NCBI GenBank assembly: GCA_001940725.1
Contig: MDVR01000057.1
Coordinates: forward strand, 1 to 37,928
From: Candidatus Heimdallarchaeota archaeon LC_2
GTDB taxonomy: Archaea; Asgardarchaeota; Heimdallarchaeia; Heimdallarchaeales; Kariarchaeaceae
Length of the DNA stretch: 37,928 nt
Reading direction: 5' to 3'
Shown piece by piece: positions 25,588 to 33,390 of the stretch. The position numbers were made by a program, and so were the translations under genes. How positions within the stretch are numbered: position 1 is the first letter of the stretch; each line of letters starts with the position of its first letter. Below the pieces are notes generated by a model. That model saw only the letters and a list, made by a program, of their open reading frames with translations. It searched no databases and was not told the DNA's origin.

Positions 25588-26710
25588 TTGTATCAGTCCT
25601 CTCTAATGTGAATTTCAGATAAAATTCTGACAAAATAACAAAAATAAGAATTGTACCATTTAACAGGTCAACAGTAGTAGCAGGTAAACCAAATTTTCCT
25701 TGAAGTGCGATATTACCTGTGAGTAATCCACCAAATAATAAAGCACTAAACACAATTCCTATTGGATTTAAGCCACCTAACCAAGCAACAGCAATTCCTA
25801 CAAAACCAAATCCTGCGGAAAGTGATGGAATAAGAGCTAAATTATTCCTGTTTCCAGCCAAATGACCAACTCCAGCAATCCCTGCAAATCCTCCCGATAT
25901 GATAGAAGTTATTAATGCAATTTTCATAAAATTGATTCCTGCAATTCTACCTGCATTTTGATTATTACCAACAATCTCAATCTCATAGCCTAGTTTAGTC
26001 TTTGGTATACCATCTACTTTCTTAAATAACAATGAATTTGTAAGATACACAAAAATCAATCCTAAGAATAATGTGAGATGTATATCCGAAAAAAATGATA
26101 TGCCATAATCACCCAAAATTGGAATTTCCGCATTTGAGGAAATCGGATCGGATCTCGGATAACCCTGACCTTCTGCTTTCCAATCATTTGCGATCATATA
26201 TTTTAGCAATTCAATTGCTGGAAAAACAAGTAGGAAACTAACCACAACATCAGCTCCCTTGAAACCACCTTTTACTCTGAAAATTGCAATAGGTAATGCC
26301 CAGATGGCACCAAATACAAATCCAGCAACAAACATAAGGGGAATAAGTAGAATAGAGGTCATATCAGGAAAAGTAAATGCAACCCAATATGCACCTAAAA
26401 TGCCTATGATAAACTGTCCTTCTGCACCAATATTGTCTATCTGAGCTTTTGCAGGAATGGCAATTCCAAGACCAATAAGTAATAAAGGAATAAAATTCAT
26501 TATTGTTGCTGAGAGCCCAAAATCGGTGAAAAATGCGATTCTTATTAGTTCAAAATAAGCTTCAAAGGGGTTAACCCCGTTGATTAGGAAAATCACCCCA
26601 ATAAAAGCAAAACCTATCATCAAAATATAGAATCTAATAATAAATGCCTCTAACCCTGTAATTTTCTTGGGTCGAGTTTTAATTGAATATTTTCTACTAA
26701 AAATCGACAT
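25580..26710 (-). CDS. Nucleoside ABC transporter permease, first subunit
   Basis: The other membrane half of the BMP-type importer, of the YufP/RnsC type. The 376-residue product has about nine to ten helices, with PLLLIGLGIAIPAKAQIDNI followed by GAEGQF (about 75-100), the EIVGNNQNAGRIAGI coupling loop (about 245-260) and GGFAGIAGVGHLAG. Its ATG overlaps the TAA of the ATPase gene (TAATG), with a G-rich stretch GGGGGT six bases upstream as ribosome binding site. The pair of permeases should form the channel through which nucleosides enter. Family assignment is secure; substrate is inferred from relatives. Confidence 0.92.
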   Translation of the reverse strand: MSIFSRKYSIKTRPKKITGLEAFIIRFYILMIGFAFIGVIFLINGVNPFEAYFELIRIAFFTDFGLSATIMNFIPLLLIGLGIAIPAKAQIDNIGAEGQFIIGILGAYWVAFTFPDMTSILLIPLMFVAGFVFGAIWALPIAIFRVKGGFKGADVVVSFLLVFPAIELLKYMIANDWKAEGQGYPRSDPISSNAEIPILGDYGISFFSDIHLTLFLGLIFVYLTNSLLFKKVDGIPKTKLGYEIEIVGNNQNAGRIAGINFMKIALITSIISGGFAGIAGVGHLAGNRNNLALIPSLSAGFGFVGIAVAWLGGLNPIGIVFSALLFGGLLTGNIALQGKFGLPATTVDLLNGTILIFVILSEFYLKFTLERTDTNE

Positions 26711-28287
26711 TATTTTACCCCCAAACCCTTGATATCAGAGAGTTCAACTCCACCCATCATCAGTCCTATCATTTCTCGTGTTGCTTCTGATATTGATACG
26801 ACGCCAATTGACTTACCTTTGTAAATAACGGCAATTTCATCACAAAGAGATAAGATTTCTGTTAATTCACCAGAAACCAACAAAACTCCTGCACCCTCGT
26901 TTTTTTTGTTGAGGAGTTGTTGTCTTACAAACTGAGTGGTTCCAACATCAAGTCCAATTGTAGGATTTTCGGCGATAATGATCTTATTTCCTTGTGAATA
27001 GTGTTTACTCAGCTCACGTGCAACAATTACTTTTTGTTTATTTCCACCAGAGAGACTACTCATAGAAGCGAGAATATTTGGAGTTCTAATATCATATTGT
27101 TCTATCAATTTATTTGTTTTGTCAACTAATGAAGTGTTATCAATAAAAGTACCAGAACCCTCATGATAAGAATTGAGAATTAAGTTATGTCGTATGCTTA
27201 AATCAGATATCATACCTTTATTTCGTATTTCAGGAATATAGGATATTCCCATATCTCTTATTTCTCTAATGCTTAATTTTTCCGACGGTTTGTCTCGAAT
27301 GAAGACATTACCGTTCTCTTTTTCTCTTAGATTCAGTATTGCTTCAATTAATTCTCTTTGTCCGTTACCGGCAATTCCTGCTAACCCCAAGATTTGATTT
27401 GACTTAAGTGTGAGATCAAAATTTCTCACAACAATATCACCCATATCATTGTTTACTGATAATGAATCAACTGAGAGGAGAGTTTCATGTTTTTCCTCCC
27501 TGCTTTCACCTTTATTCAGCTTGTACAATACTTCTTTTCCTACCATTAAATTGGCCAAAGTTTGCAAACCTAATTCATAATCATCTCGGAACTTGTCAAC
27601 TTGCTTTTCATCCAATGTTTCAATAACTTGACCTCCTCTCATAACAGTAATTCGATCACAATATTCTATTGCCTCTTCAAGATGATGGGAAATCACAATC
27701 ACGCTTTTTCCCTGATCTCTCAAAGAAGTGGTTAATGCAAACAATTTTGCAGTTTCAGTAGGTGTTAACATAGAAGTTGGTTCATCAAGGATCAAAATAT
27801 CTGGATTGGTGATAATGGCTTTAAGTATCTCTACTCTTTGTTTTTCACCACCAGATAACTTCCAAATTTTCATTGTTGGATCAATATCATCTAGGTTATA
27901 CTTATTTGTAGTAGCTTTGATTTTATCACTAATCTGTTTTATTGAAAATAGTTTTCCTTCGGCAATACTAAGTATATTTTCTGCAACTGTATGTCTGTCA
28001 ACCAGAGATTTCGAGAGGTTTTGATGAGATATTCCAATCCCTAGACGCATCGAATCTAATGGACTATTGATCACTACTTCTTTACCATCCAGAAGGACTT
28101 TTCCACTATCTGGTCTCCTACTAAGATTACGGACTAAAGTGGATTTTCCTGCGCCATTTTCTCCTAATAAAGCATGTACTTCGCCTTTTTTGAGAATAAA
28201 ATTTACATGATCATTAGCTTTGATAACAACCCCATCATCAGTATAATAACTTTTACAAATATCGATAAGTTCCAAGTAGGTGTCCAT
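26710..28287 (-). CDS. Nucleoside ABC transporter ATP-binding protein (two nucleotide-binding domains)
   Basis: This subunit powers the importer and has two fused nucleotide-binding domains. From ATG 28287 it is 525 residues. Domain one has Walker A GENGAGKST (about 42-50), signature LSGGEKQRVEI, Walker B ILILDEPTSML and switch His VISHH. Domain two has the degenerate Walker A region GIAGNGQRELI that is normal in this class, signature LSGGNKQKVIVAREL and IIIAENPTIGLDV. The frame is open to a start at 28341, but similarity begins at MDTYLELIDICKSY and a TATA-like AAAATAATAC (28314-28323) lies 26 bases before ATG 28287. The 5' end and promoter are duplicated upstream (28416-28635). It heads the transporter operon. 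Confidence 0.92.
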   Translation of the reverse strand: MDTYLELIDICKSYYTDDGVVIKANDHVNFILKKGEVHALLGENGAGKSTLVRNLSRRPDSGKVLLDGKEVVINSPLDSMRLGIGISHQNLSKSLVDRHTVAENILSIAEGKLFSIKQISDKIKATTNKYNLDDIDPTMKIWKLSGGEKQRVEILKAIITNPDILILDEPTSMLTPTETAKLFALTTSLRDQGKSVIVISHHLEEAIEYCDRITVMRGGQVIETLDEKQVDKFRDDYELGLQTLANLMVGKEVLYKLNKGESREEKHETLLSVDSLSVNNDMGDIVVRNFDLTLKSNQILGLAGIAGNGQRELIEAILNLREKENGNVFIRDKPSEKLSIREIRDMGISYIPEIRNKGMISDLSIRHNLILNSYHEGSGTFIDNTSLVDKTNKLIEQYDIRTPNILASMSSLSGGNKQKVIVARELSKHYSQGNKIIIAENPTIGLDVGTTQFVRQQLLNKKNEGAGVLLVSGELTEILSLCDEIAVIYKGKSIGVVSISEATREMIGLMMGGVELSDIKGLGVK

Positions 28288-28383
28288 TAAGATCTCAGCT
28301 TCATGTTGAGAGAGTATTATTTTCAACTTTGTTCTATTCAAATAATTAAACGACTAGCTAGATTATCCCACAAATTATTTTAG
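28164..28383. repeat. 220-bp direct repeat, copy A (inside intact ATPase gene 5' end)
   Basis: Identical by eye to 28416-28635, separated by 32 bases. It covers the first ~40 codons of the ATPase gene (to just before Walker A), its promoter, and 42 bases beyond the alternative start. Confidence 0.9.
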
Positions 28384-28539
28384 TATGAATACTCGATTTG
28401 TTAGAATTGCAATGGCTAATAAAGCATGTACTTCGCCTTTTTTGAGAATAAAATTTACATGATCATTAGCTTTGATAACAACCCCATCATCAGTATAATA
28501 ACTTTTACAAATATCGATAAGTTCCAAGTAGGTGTCCAT
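28375..28539 (-). pseudogene. Truncated duplicate of the nucleoside ABC ATPase 5' end
   Basis: Starting from the duplicated ATG at 28539, the frame repeats the first ~41 residues of the ATPase (to KKGEVHALL) and then runs through the 32-base spacer as AIAILTNRVFILK to a stop inside copy A. It stops before Walker A, so it cannot bind ATP. The duplicated promoter is intact, so it may still be transcribed into the real ATPase gene. It is a partial duplicate or an assembly artefact. Confidence 0.75.
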
Positions 28540-28635
28540 TAAGATCTCAGCTTCATGTTGAGAGAGTATTATTTTCAACTTTGTTCTATTCAAATAATTA
28601 AACGACTAGCTAGATTATCCCACAAATTATTTTAG
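28416..28635. repeat. 220-bp direct repeat, copy B
   Basis: Second copy of the sequence at 28164-28383 with no difference seen. Its right end includes the last codons and stop of the GNAT gene that ends at 28627, which suggests that the original ATPase-GNAT junction is copy B at its right end and copy A at its left end. Confidence 0.9.
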
Positions 28636-29142
28636 CTGTTTCAATAAAAATATTTCATTTTCTCCCTTTTTATCTCTTTCAGGGATATGTTTGAAATTTT
28701 TATAATAATAAAATTGTTTGCCGATTTCATTTTTCTCATGACAAAAGCAACCATATTCTAACCTCGATTCAGTTTCAACCCATTTTTCCATAAAAGATAA
28801 TAATTTAGAACCAATTTTTTGACCTAAGTACTTAGGATTGATATAAATTCTGTATAACAAGATTTCATTTTTTGGATCTTCTTTTTCTAGATGATGATCA
28901 GAATAGCCTATTTGAGCAAAACCAATTAATTCATTATTTTTTTCTGCAACATAAAATTCAGTTAATCCTTTTTCCATAATAGAAAGGGTATTCCGTAAAT
29001 TAATAGGACCATAAGCATGATTCACAAATTGTTCTATAAATTTAACTTCGAAAATATCTTTGTAAGTGTTTCTCCATGATTTTTTTGCAATTTCAAAAAC
29101 TTGTTCTGCATCGACTTCTTCGAATCGTCTATAATTAATCAT
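28627..29142 (-). CDS. GNAT family N-acetyltransferase
   Basis: The 171-residue product has a typical GNAT start INYRRFEEVDAEQVFEIAKK, a central strand FYVAEKNNELIGFAQIGY, then LLYRIYINPKYLGQKIGSKL (about 94-113) with the acetyl-CoA loop LGQKIG, and a last strand with FYYYKNFKHIPE. The acceptor is unknown; similar proteins acetylate small amines or protein ends. It lies upstream of the transporter operon in the same direction, and its final codons belong to the 220-bp repeat. An A/T-rich stretch (29150-29175) upstream may hold its promoter. Confidence 0.82.
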   Translation of the reverse strand: MINYRRFEEVDAEQVFEIAKKSWRNTYKDIFEVKFIEQFVNHAYGPINLRNTLSIMEKGLTEFYVAEKNNELIGFAQIGYSDHHLEKEDPKNEILLYRIYINPKYLGQKIGSKLLSFMEKWVETESRLEYGCFCHEKNEIGKQFYYYKNFKHIPERDKKGENEIFLLKQLK

Positions 29143-29205
29143 AGATAATGTATATTATTTTCAATTATTAAAAAATTATACTTTAGGATTTATTTCAGAT
29201 TTTTA

Positions 29206-30111
29206 TTAATCAATGAATTTATTTACCCACGCCCACTCAAAGTCTATGTCACCTTTTGCTAATTCGAGTAAATTTTGATCTACTCCTCTATAACGACCTT
29301 GAAGTCCAAAATACTCTTCAACAGGTTTTCTCTTTTCGGGATTTGCAAATCTTCTCCCAATACGACTTAGAGTTATTTTGCTATCAACAGCTTCCCATAA
29401 GGGCCAAATACCTGTTTCTGTAGCTAATTTAGCGACCTGGACAGTATCCCTTGTATCGACTACCCATCCTGGAGGGCAAGGACTGAAAATTTCGATGTAT
29501 CTAAAATGCCCTTTGAATTCATTTGCTGCACGTGTGATTTTATCAAATAAATCCTGTGGATACGCAGTATTTGCGGTAGCGACGTATTTTACATCTTGGG
29601 CAAGCATCATCCTTGCAACATTCTTGGGTCTTGATGTCTTGCCTGTTTTGGTTGTACTAGTTTTAGCACCTCTTGGCGAGACTCCAGATTTTTGATTACC
29701 TGTATTCTGATATCCTGCGTTGTTATACATGATATAAAGAATGTCCTCATCTCTTTCTGCAGCCCCAGATAAGGCAGCAAAAGCGATATCAGAAGTACCT
29801 CCATCTCCAGCCCAAACAACAACTGAAGTATCTTTACCATCAATTTTCATTTTCCTTGCAATGGCTGAAGCCACAGGAGGAGCTGATGCGAAGGCTACAT
29901 TCATGATCGGAACATGCATCCCATATCCTTGACCTGCACCTTGAATTACTGAGGTACAGCAAGCAGGAATGACCACAATAGCATTATTGCCAAGAGCAGT
30001 CAATGAATGTTTAAATGCTAGATTTAACTGACACCCAGGACAAGCTAAGTTTCCTTTTTCAATGGCTTTCATCTTTATTTCGAGTTCAACTAATTCTTTG
30101 GTTTTAACCAT
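29206..30111 (-). CDS. porB: Pyruvate:ferredoxin oxidoreductase, beta subunit
   Basis: The thiamine-diphosphate-binding subunit of the enzyme that splits pyruvate into acetyl-CoA and CO2, reducing ferredoxin. The 301-residue product has the cluster-binding Cys pair in NLACPGCQ (C24, C27), further Cys in PACCTS (C51, C52) and SPCPPGW, the diphosphate/Mg motif GDGGTSDI (102-109) with YNNAGYQNTG (129-138), and the family region SPRGAKTSTTKTGKTSRPK. It is the last gene of the operon and has a GGAGG ribosome binding site within the end of porA. Pyruvate is the likeliest substrate; a 2-ketoisovalerate enzyme has the same layout and cannot be excluded. Confidence 0.92.
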   Translation of the reverse strand: MVKTKELVELEIKMKAIEKGNLACPGCQLNLAFKHSLTALGNNAIVVIPACCTSVIQGAGQGYGMHVPIMNVAFASAPPVASAIARKMKIDGKDTSVVVWAGDGGTSDIAFAALSGAAERDEDILYIMYNNAGYQNTGNQKSGVSPRGAKTSTTKTGKTSRPKNVARMMLAQDVKYVATANTAYPQDLFDKITRAANEFKGHFRYIEIFSPCPPGWVVDTRDTVQVAKLATETGIWPLWEAVDSKITLSRIGRRFANPEKRKPVEEYFGLQGRYRGVDQNLLELAKGDIDFEWAWVNKFID

Positions 30112-30112
30112 C

Positions 30113-31252
30113 CTAATTTTCCTCCAAAGTTTTTGTGACTGCTTTAGCTATATCTTTATAGCTAACTTCTGCACCACCTACACCGATGATTAAGCTGTAC
30201 ACCTTTACATTGGATCTTACTTGATACAAAGTGTTCCGTATTTCAGTAACAAGTGGAGATGTACTACCAAATGAGTAACCACGATCAATTACAATCAATT
30301 TATCATACCGGGTTGCAGCTTCAATTATCTCATCAGTTGGAAATGGTCGAAATGTTCGTATTCTTGTTGCACCAAAGTGTCCACCTTTTTCGTTAAGATA
30401 ATCAACAGTTTCTTCAGCTTCTTCTCCAAGAGTTCCCATTGCAATAATTCCAACTTCAGCATCCTCAGGACCATATATTTCAACATGACCACCCCAATCC
30501 CTACCTGTTAAATCGGTAAATTCGGTAGTAATCTTTTTGAATAGAGATTTTGCTCTCTCCATTGAATCTACTAAATCTTCACGTAATGCCCTATAGTCGT
30601 CAGGTAACGTTAATGCACCATAAGACACGGGATCTTCGGGATCCAATTTAAACATAGGATTAAATGTTGGCAGAAAATCATCAATCATTCTACTTTGTAA
30701 GGGTTCAACTTGTCCTGCTACATGACTTAATGTAAACCCATCAATGTTAACTGCTGCCGGTAAGTATACATCATGATTTTCACTTAGTTTAAACATCTGT
30801 GGAATCAAATCATGAGCTTCTTGATTATTTTTTGCTGCAACCTGTATCCAACCAGTATCTCTCATAGAATACAAATCTTGATGATCTACCCAAATTGACC
30901 ATCCACCATAAAGAGCTCTGTTAACAACTGTCATAGTCATTGGAAGTCTTCCCATTCCTGCAAAATAAACCATCTCCATCATATAAAGCAAGCCTTGGGA
31001 TGCAGTCGCAGTAAAAGTTCTTGAACCAGCCGCACTTGCACCAACACAACCAGCCATGGCAGCATGTTCAGATTCAACTGCAATGAATTCACCAGGAATG
31101 CGACCAGATGAATATGCGTCTGATAAAAATTCAATTATTGGTGTAGAGGGCGTTATCGGATAAGCTGCAACTATTTCAGGTTTAGAGACAATAACAGCCT
31201 CTGCAATAGCTTGATTGCCAGTCCAAATTTCGATCTGTTTGGGATCCATCAT
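30113..31252 (-). CDS. porA: Pyruvate:ferredoxin oxidoreductase, alpha subunit
   Basis: The large subunit that supplies the pyruvate-binding and thiamine-activating part of the enzyme. The 379-residue product has AAYPITPSTPI (29-39), the activating Glu region AVESEHAAMAGCVGASAAG, then RTFTATASQGLLYMMEMVYF (about 78-97) and LYGGWSIWVDHQDLYSMRDTG. The C-terminal transketolase-like domain is visible in VEIYGPEDAEVGIIAMGTLG and LIVIDRGYSFG. Its ATG overlaps the porD stop by four bases (ATGA), and porB follows its stop by one base. Order porC-porD-porA-porB is that of archaeal four-subunit enzymes. Confidence 0.93.
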   Translation of the reverse strand: MMDPKQIEIWTGNQAIAEAVIVSKPEIVAAYPITPSTPIIEFLSDAYSSGRIPGEFIAVESEHAAMAGCVGASAAGSRTFTATASQGLLYMMEMVYFAGMGRLPMTMTVVNRALYGGWSIWVDHQDLYSMRDTGWIQVAAKNNQEAHDLIPQMFKLSENHDVYLPAAVNIDGFTLSHVAGQVEPLQSRMIDDFLPTFNPMFKLDPEDPVSYGALTLPDDYRALREDLVDSMERAKSLFKKITTEFTDLTGRDWGGHVEIYGPEDAEVGIIAMGTLGEEAEETVDYLNEKGGHFGATRIRTFRPFPTDEIIEAATRYDKLIVIDRGYSFGSTSPLVTEIRNTLYQVRSNVKVYSLIIGVGGAEVSYKDIAKAVTKTLEEN

Positions 31253-31572
31253 GGTGTATTACCCCCTTCTACTTTAACATCTTTTTCTCCACCGGGTAAA
31301 GTCTCAATTGTCTCAATAGCATCGTGGGGACAGACTGCATCACAAATCATACATCCTTTGCAATAGAACTGATCAATTTCTGGAAATCCATCTTTATCTA
31401 GTTCAATTACATCGTCGGGACAATGAATTACACAAGCCATACATTTTGTACAATTTTCTTTGTGTAATTCAGGTCTTTCAGTCCTCCATTCACTTGTTCT
31501 ACCGGCAACTCCTGCCATTGGACGAACAATGGGATGTACCCTTCGTGGTTTAGTTTCTGATTGGTTGTTCAA
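31249..31572 (-). CDS. porD: Pyruvate:ferredoxin oxidoreductase, delta subunit (2x[4Fe-4S] ferredoxin)
   Basis: The electron-carrying subunit. The 107-residue product has two [4Fe-4S] motifs, CTKCMACVIHCPDDV and CKGCMICDAVCPHDA, separated by about 30 residues, which move electrons from the active site to soluble ferredoxin. The start is TTG at 31572, because a ribosome binding site AAGGTGA lies six bases before it and the first 23 bases overlap the end of porC. The N-terminal 35 residues (RVHPIVRPMAGVAGRTSEWR) match the extension seen in archaeal delta subunits. Confidence 0.93.
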   Translation of the reverse strand: MNNQSETKPRRVHPIVRPMAGVAGRTSEWRTERPELHKENCTKCMACVIHCPDDVIELDKDGFPEIDQFYCKGCMICDAVCPHDAIETIETLPGGEKDVKVEGGNTP

Positions 31573-32140
31573 TTATTTTCACCTTCGTATTCTCAAATGT
31601 TGCATCGACTGCTTGATGATTGGCTTGTAAATATTTAGACCCACCAAATACTTTGTCAATTGCCTTATGTAGGGAATCCATTGTTAAAATACCACTTGTT
31701 GCTATGAAAGCACCTAATGTGGGAATTCCTATCATTGTTGAACCCGACTTAACCAATCCTAGATCCTGTGCAATTTTTTGGATGTTACATATTCCAATTT
31801 TTTCAGGAGTGTAAATATCATAATCAGATGGAATTTCATCTGAATTGATAGTAAGTGTTCCCTTACCATGAAATGTATCTTTTGGAAACATTCTTGGGAC
31901 AAGCGTTGCATCTAGTGATACAATGTCTGTTGGATTAACAATTTGGGCATGTCTGCGTACTGGCTTGTCAAAAATCCTCACGCTTGTACTTATTGGAGCT
32001 CCTCTTCTTTCAGCTCCATATTTGGGAATGGATGTCGTATAGAACCCATCAAATGTCGCTGTATAAGCTACAACTTTACCTAGAGATACTCCACCTTGAC
32101 CTCCTCGCGATAATATGGAAATTTCGTGTGAAATGGTCAA
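31550..32140 (-). CDS. porC: Pyruvate:ferredoxin oxidoreductase, gamma subunit
   Basis: The CoA-binding gamma domain of the enzyme. The 196-residue product starts with the typical ISILSRGGQGGVSLGKVVAY (8-27), followed by YGAERRGAPISTSVRI (40-55) and VSLDATLVPR. Length fits the family. The start is TTG at 32140, seven bases after the strong ribosome binding site GGGAGG, with a TATA-like region just upstream (about 32160-32178). It heads the por operon, so the four subunits are made together. Confidence 0.92.
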   Translation of the reverse strand: MTISHEISILSRGGQGGVSLGKVVAYTATFDGFYTTSIPKYGAERRGAPISTSVRIFDKPVRRHAQIVNPTDIVSLDATLVPRMFPKDTFHGKGTLTINSDEIPSDYDIYTPEKIGICNIQKIAQDLGLVKSGSTMIGIPTLGAFIATSGILTMDSLHKAIDKVFGGSKYLQANHQAVDATFENTKVKIIEQPIRN

Positions 32141-32147
32141 TTAGAGT

Positions 32148-32153
32148 CCTCCC
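32148..32153 (-). promoter_or_regulatory. Shine-Dalgarno GGGAGG deciding the TTG start of porC
   Basis: GGGAGG seven bases before TTG 32140. It is unusual here because most first genes of units lack such a site; it fits a short 5' leader and strong translation. Confidence 0.6.
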
Positions 32154-32620
32154 GAATATTATTAATTACAAATAAATTCATTAGTGATATTCTCCGTTAT
32201 CTGGATTCTTAAAATCCAAAAAACTAGATAAATTTTACAACTAGAAGTTGTTACAGGACAAATTTCTCATGTTTTATAAGAAAACTCTTGATATTTGCAC
32301 ATTGCATTGCTGTAAAATATATACTAATTACACAATATTATGTATCTTAAATAAATATAACTTTTTTATAGCAATTACTAATTACTATTTATCAATCTAA
32401 AATGAAACAAAATGGCCAAATTGAATATTTAATTTGAACATGAGCTTATTAATTGAAGAAGTTATAAACCGTGCGTTCATTAAAATAAAATAATTATTAA
32501 TATTGTCTCTGAGGAACTTATATAAAAACACATCATGCCATAATACTAGGTAAATTATCCCCGTTTTTTTTTGCCAAGTGAACAATTTAATACTCTTAAA
32601 CGAAAGTTTTTTTGATAATA
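32154..32620. other. Divergent intergenic region with promoters and no gene seen
   Basis: About 470 AT-rich bases between porC and the seven-helix protein gene. It holds the por promoter near 32160-32178, a strong palindromic TATA-like run CTTATATAAAAAC (32518-32530), a T-tract after CCCCG (about 32570-32578), and TTTAATAC (32586-32593) close to the ATG at 32621. Minus-strand frames open here have no support. A short transcript from the 32518 TATA run to the T-tract is conceivable but would be under 40 bases. Confidence 0.4.
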
Positions 32621-33388
32621 ATGGCAATTTCAGATACAGTATTAAATGCGGCACCATTCATAGATGCCGGATTCATGATCCTAACTCTTATAATTATAGG
32701 AGTGTTCGTTTCGAGACTTAACGAATCTGTTTCTAAAATGAAACCAAATATCCTAGGTTTAATTCTAATGGCTTTGGGTCTTAGTTTTCATATTTTAGGA
32801 CATCTTGTTTTAGCACAAGTTGATGATACACAATTTTTTAAAGATGGTTTCAATCATATCTTATTTGCATTCATTGCAATGGCAGTTGTTATGTTTATTA
32901 TTGGTTCCACGTTAATTGCGTATCACATTGCTTCTGAAGAAAACAAATCATTCATGAAAGTATTCGCATTTATTTATGGGGTATTGGGATTTGTAAATGT
33001 TATTTTTCATTTATCATTTTTCTTTTTCAATGAGAGATGGACTGAAGATGTATTTGGAACCAGTCCTAGTAGAGTTGATTTTTATTATATTTTATTTGAA
33101 GCAATGTCTCTGGTAGTGATTTATGTTCTATTACTATTACAATCACGTAAAAGTGTTCGTAAAGCAGTTTCTGAAAGGTTTAGATTATTATCACTAACAT
33201 CACTTGGATTTGTTTTAGTTATCGTAGTAGATGCACTCATTAACTTAGGGATTGTTGAAACATCAGGAATCACAGTTTATGTAATTCTTTTCTGGTTACA
33301 TGTTTTAACTGTTGGATCTCTATATTTATTAGTCTTTTTCCCACTTAGATATCAAACTTTTAGAGGAATCGCTCCTCAAACTGCATAA
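32621..33388 (+). CDS. Seven-helix membrane protein of unknown function
   Basis: The 255-residue product (ATG 32621) has seven hydrophobic helices covering nearly all of it, with short loops and a loop between helices five and six that is rich in Arg and Lys (QSRKSVRKAVSERFR). Several His sit inside helices (SFHILGHLV in helix two, FNHIL and YHIA around helix three, IFHLSFF in helix four, WLHVL in helix seven), a pattern that could bind heme or metal, but this is not shown. No family is recognised. The frame is open to a TTG at 32612; ATG is preferred because of the TATA-like TTTAATAC upstream. It is convergent with the longin-like gene (2 bases between stops). Confidence 0.7.
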   Translation: MAISDTVLNAAPFIDAGFMILTLIIIGVFVSRLNESVSKMKPNILGLILMALGLSFHILGHLVLAQVDDTQFFKDGFNHILFAFIAMAVVMFIIGSTLIAYHIASEENKSFMKVFAFIYGVLGFVNVIFHLSFFFFNERWTEDVFGTSPSRVDFYYILFEAMSLVVIYVLLLLQSRKSVRKAVSERFRLLSLTSLGFVLVIVVDALINLGIVETSGITVYVILFWLHVLTVGSLYLLVFFPLRYQTFRGIAPQTA

Positions 33389-33390
33389 AT

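Noticed and set aside
32518..32578. A small noncoding RNA between a strong TATA run and a T-tract.
   Set aside because: With normal TATA-to-start spacing the transcript would be under 40 bases and shows no stable fold.
32397..32657. An 86-codon minus-strand open frame upstream of the seven-helix gene.
   Set aside because: Low-complexity translation from AT-rich DNA, covering promoter-like elements and the start of a better supported gene.
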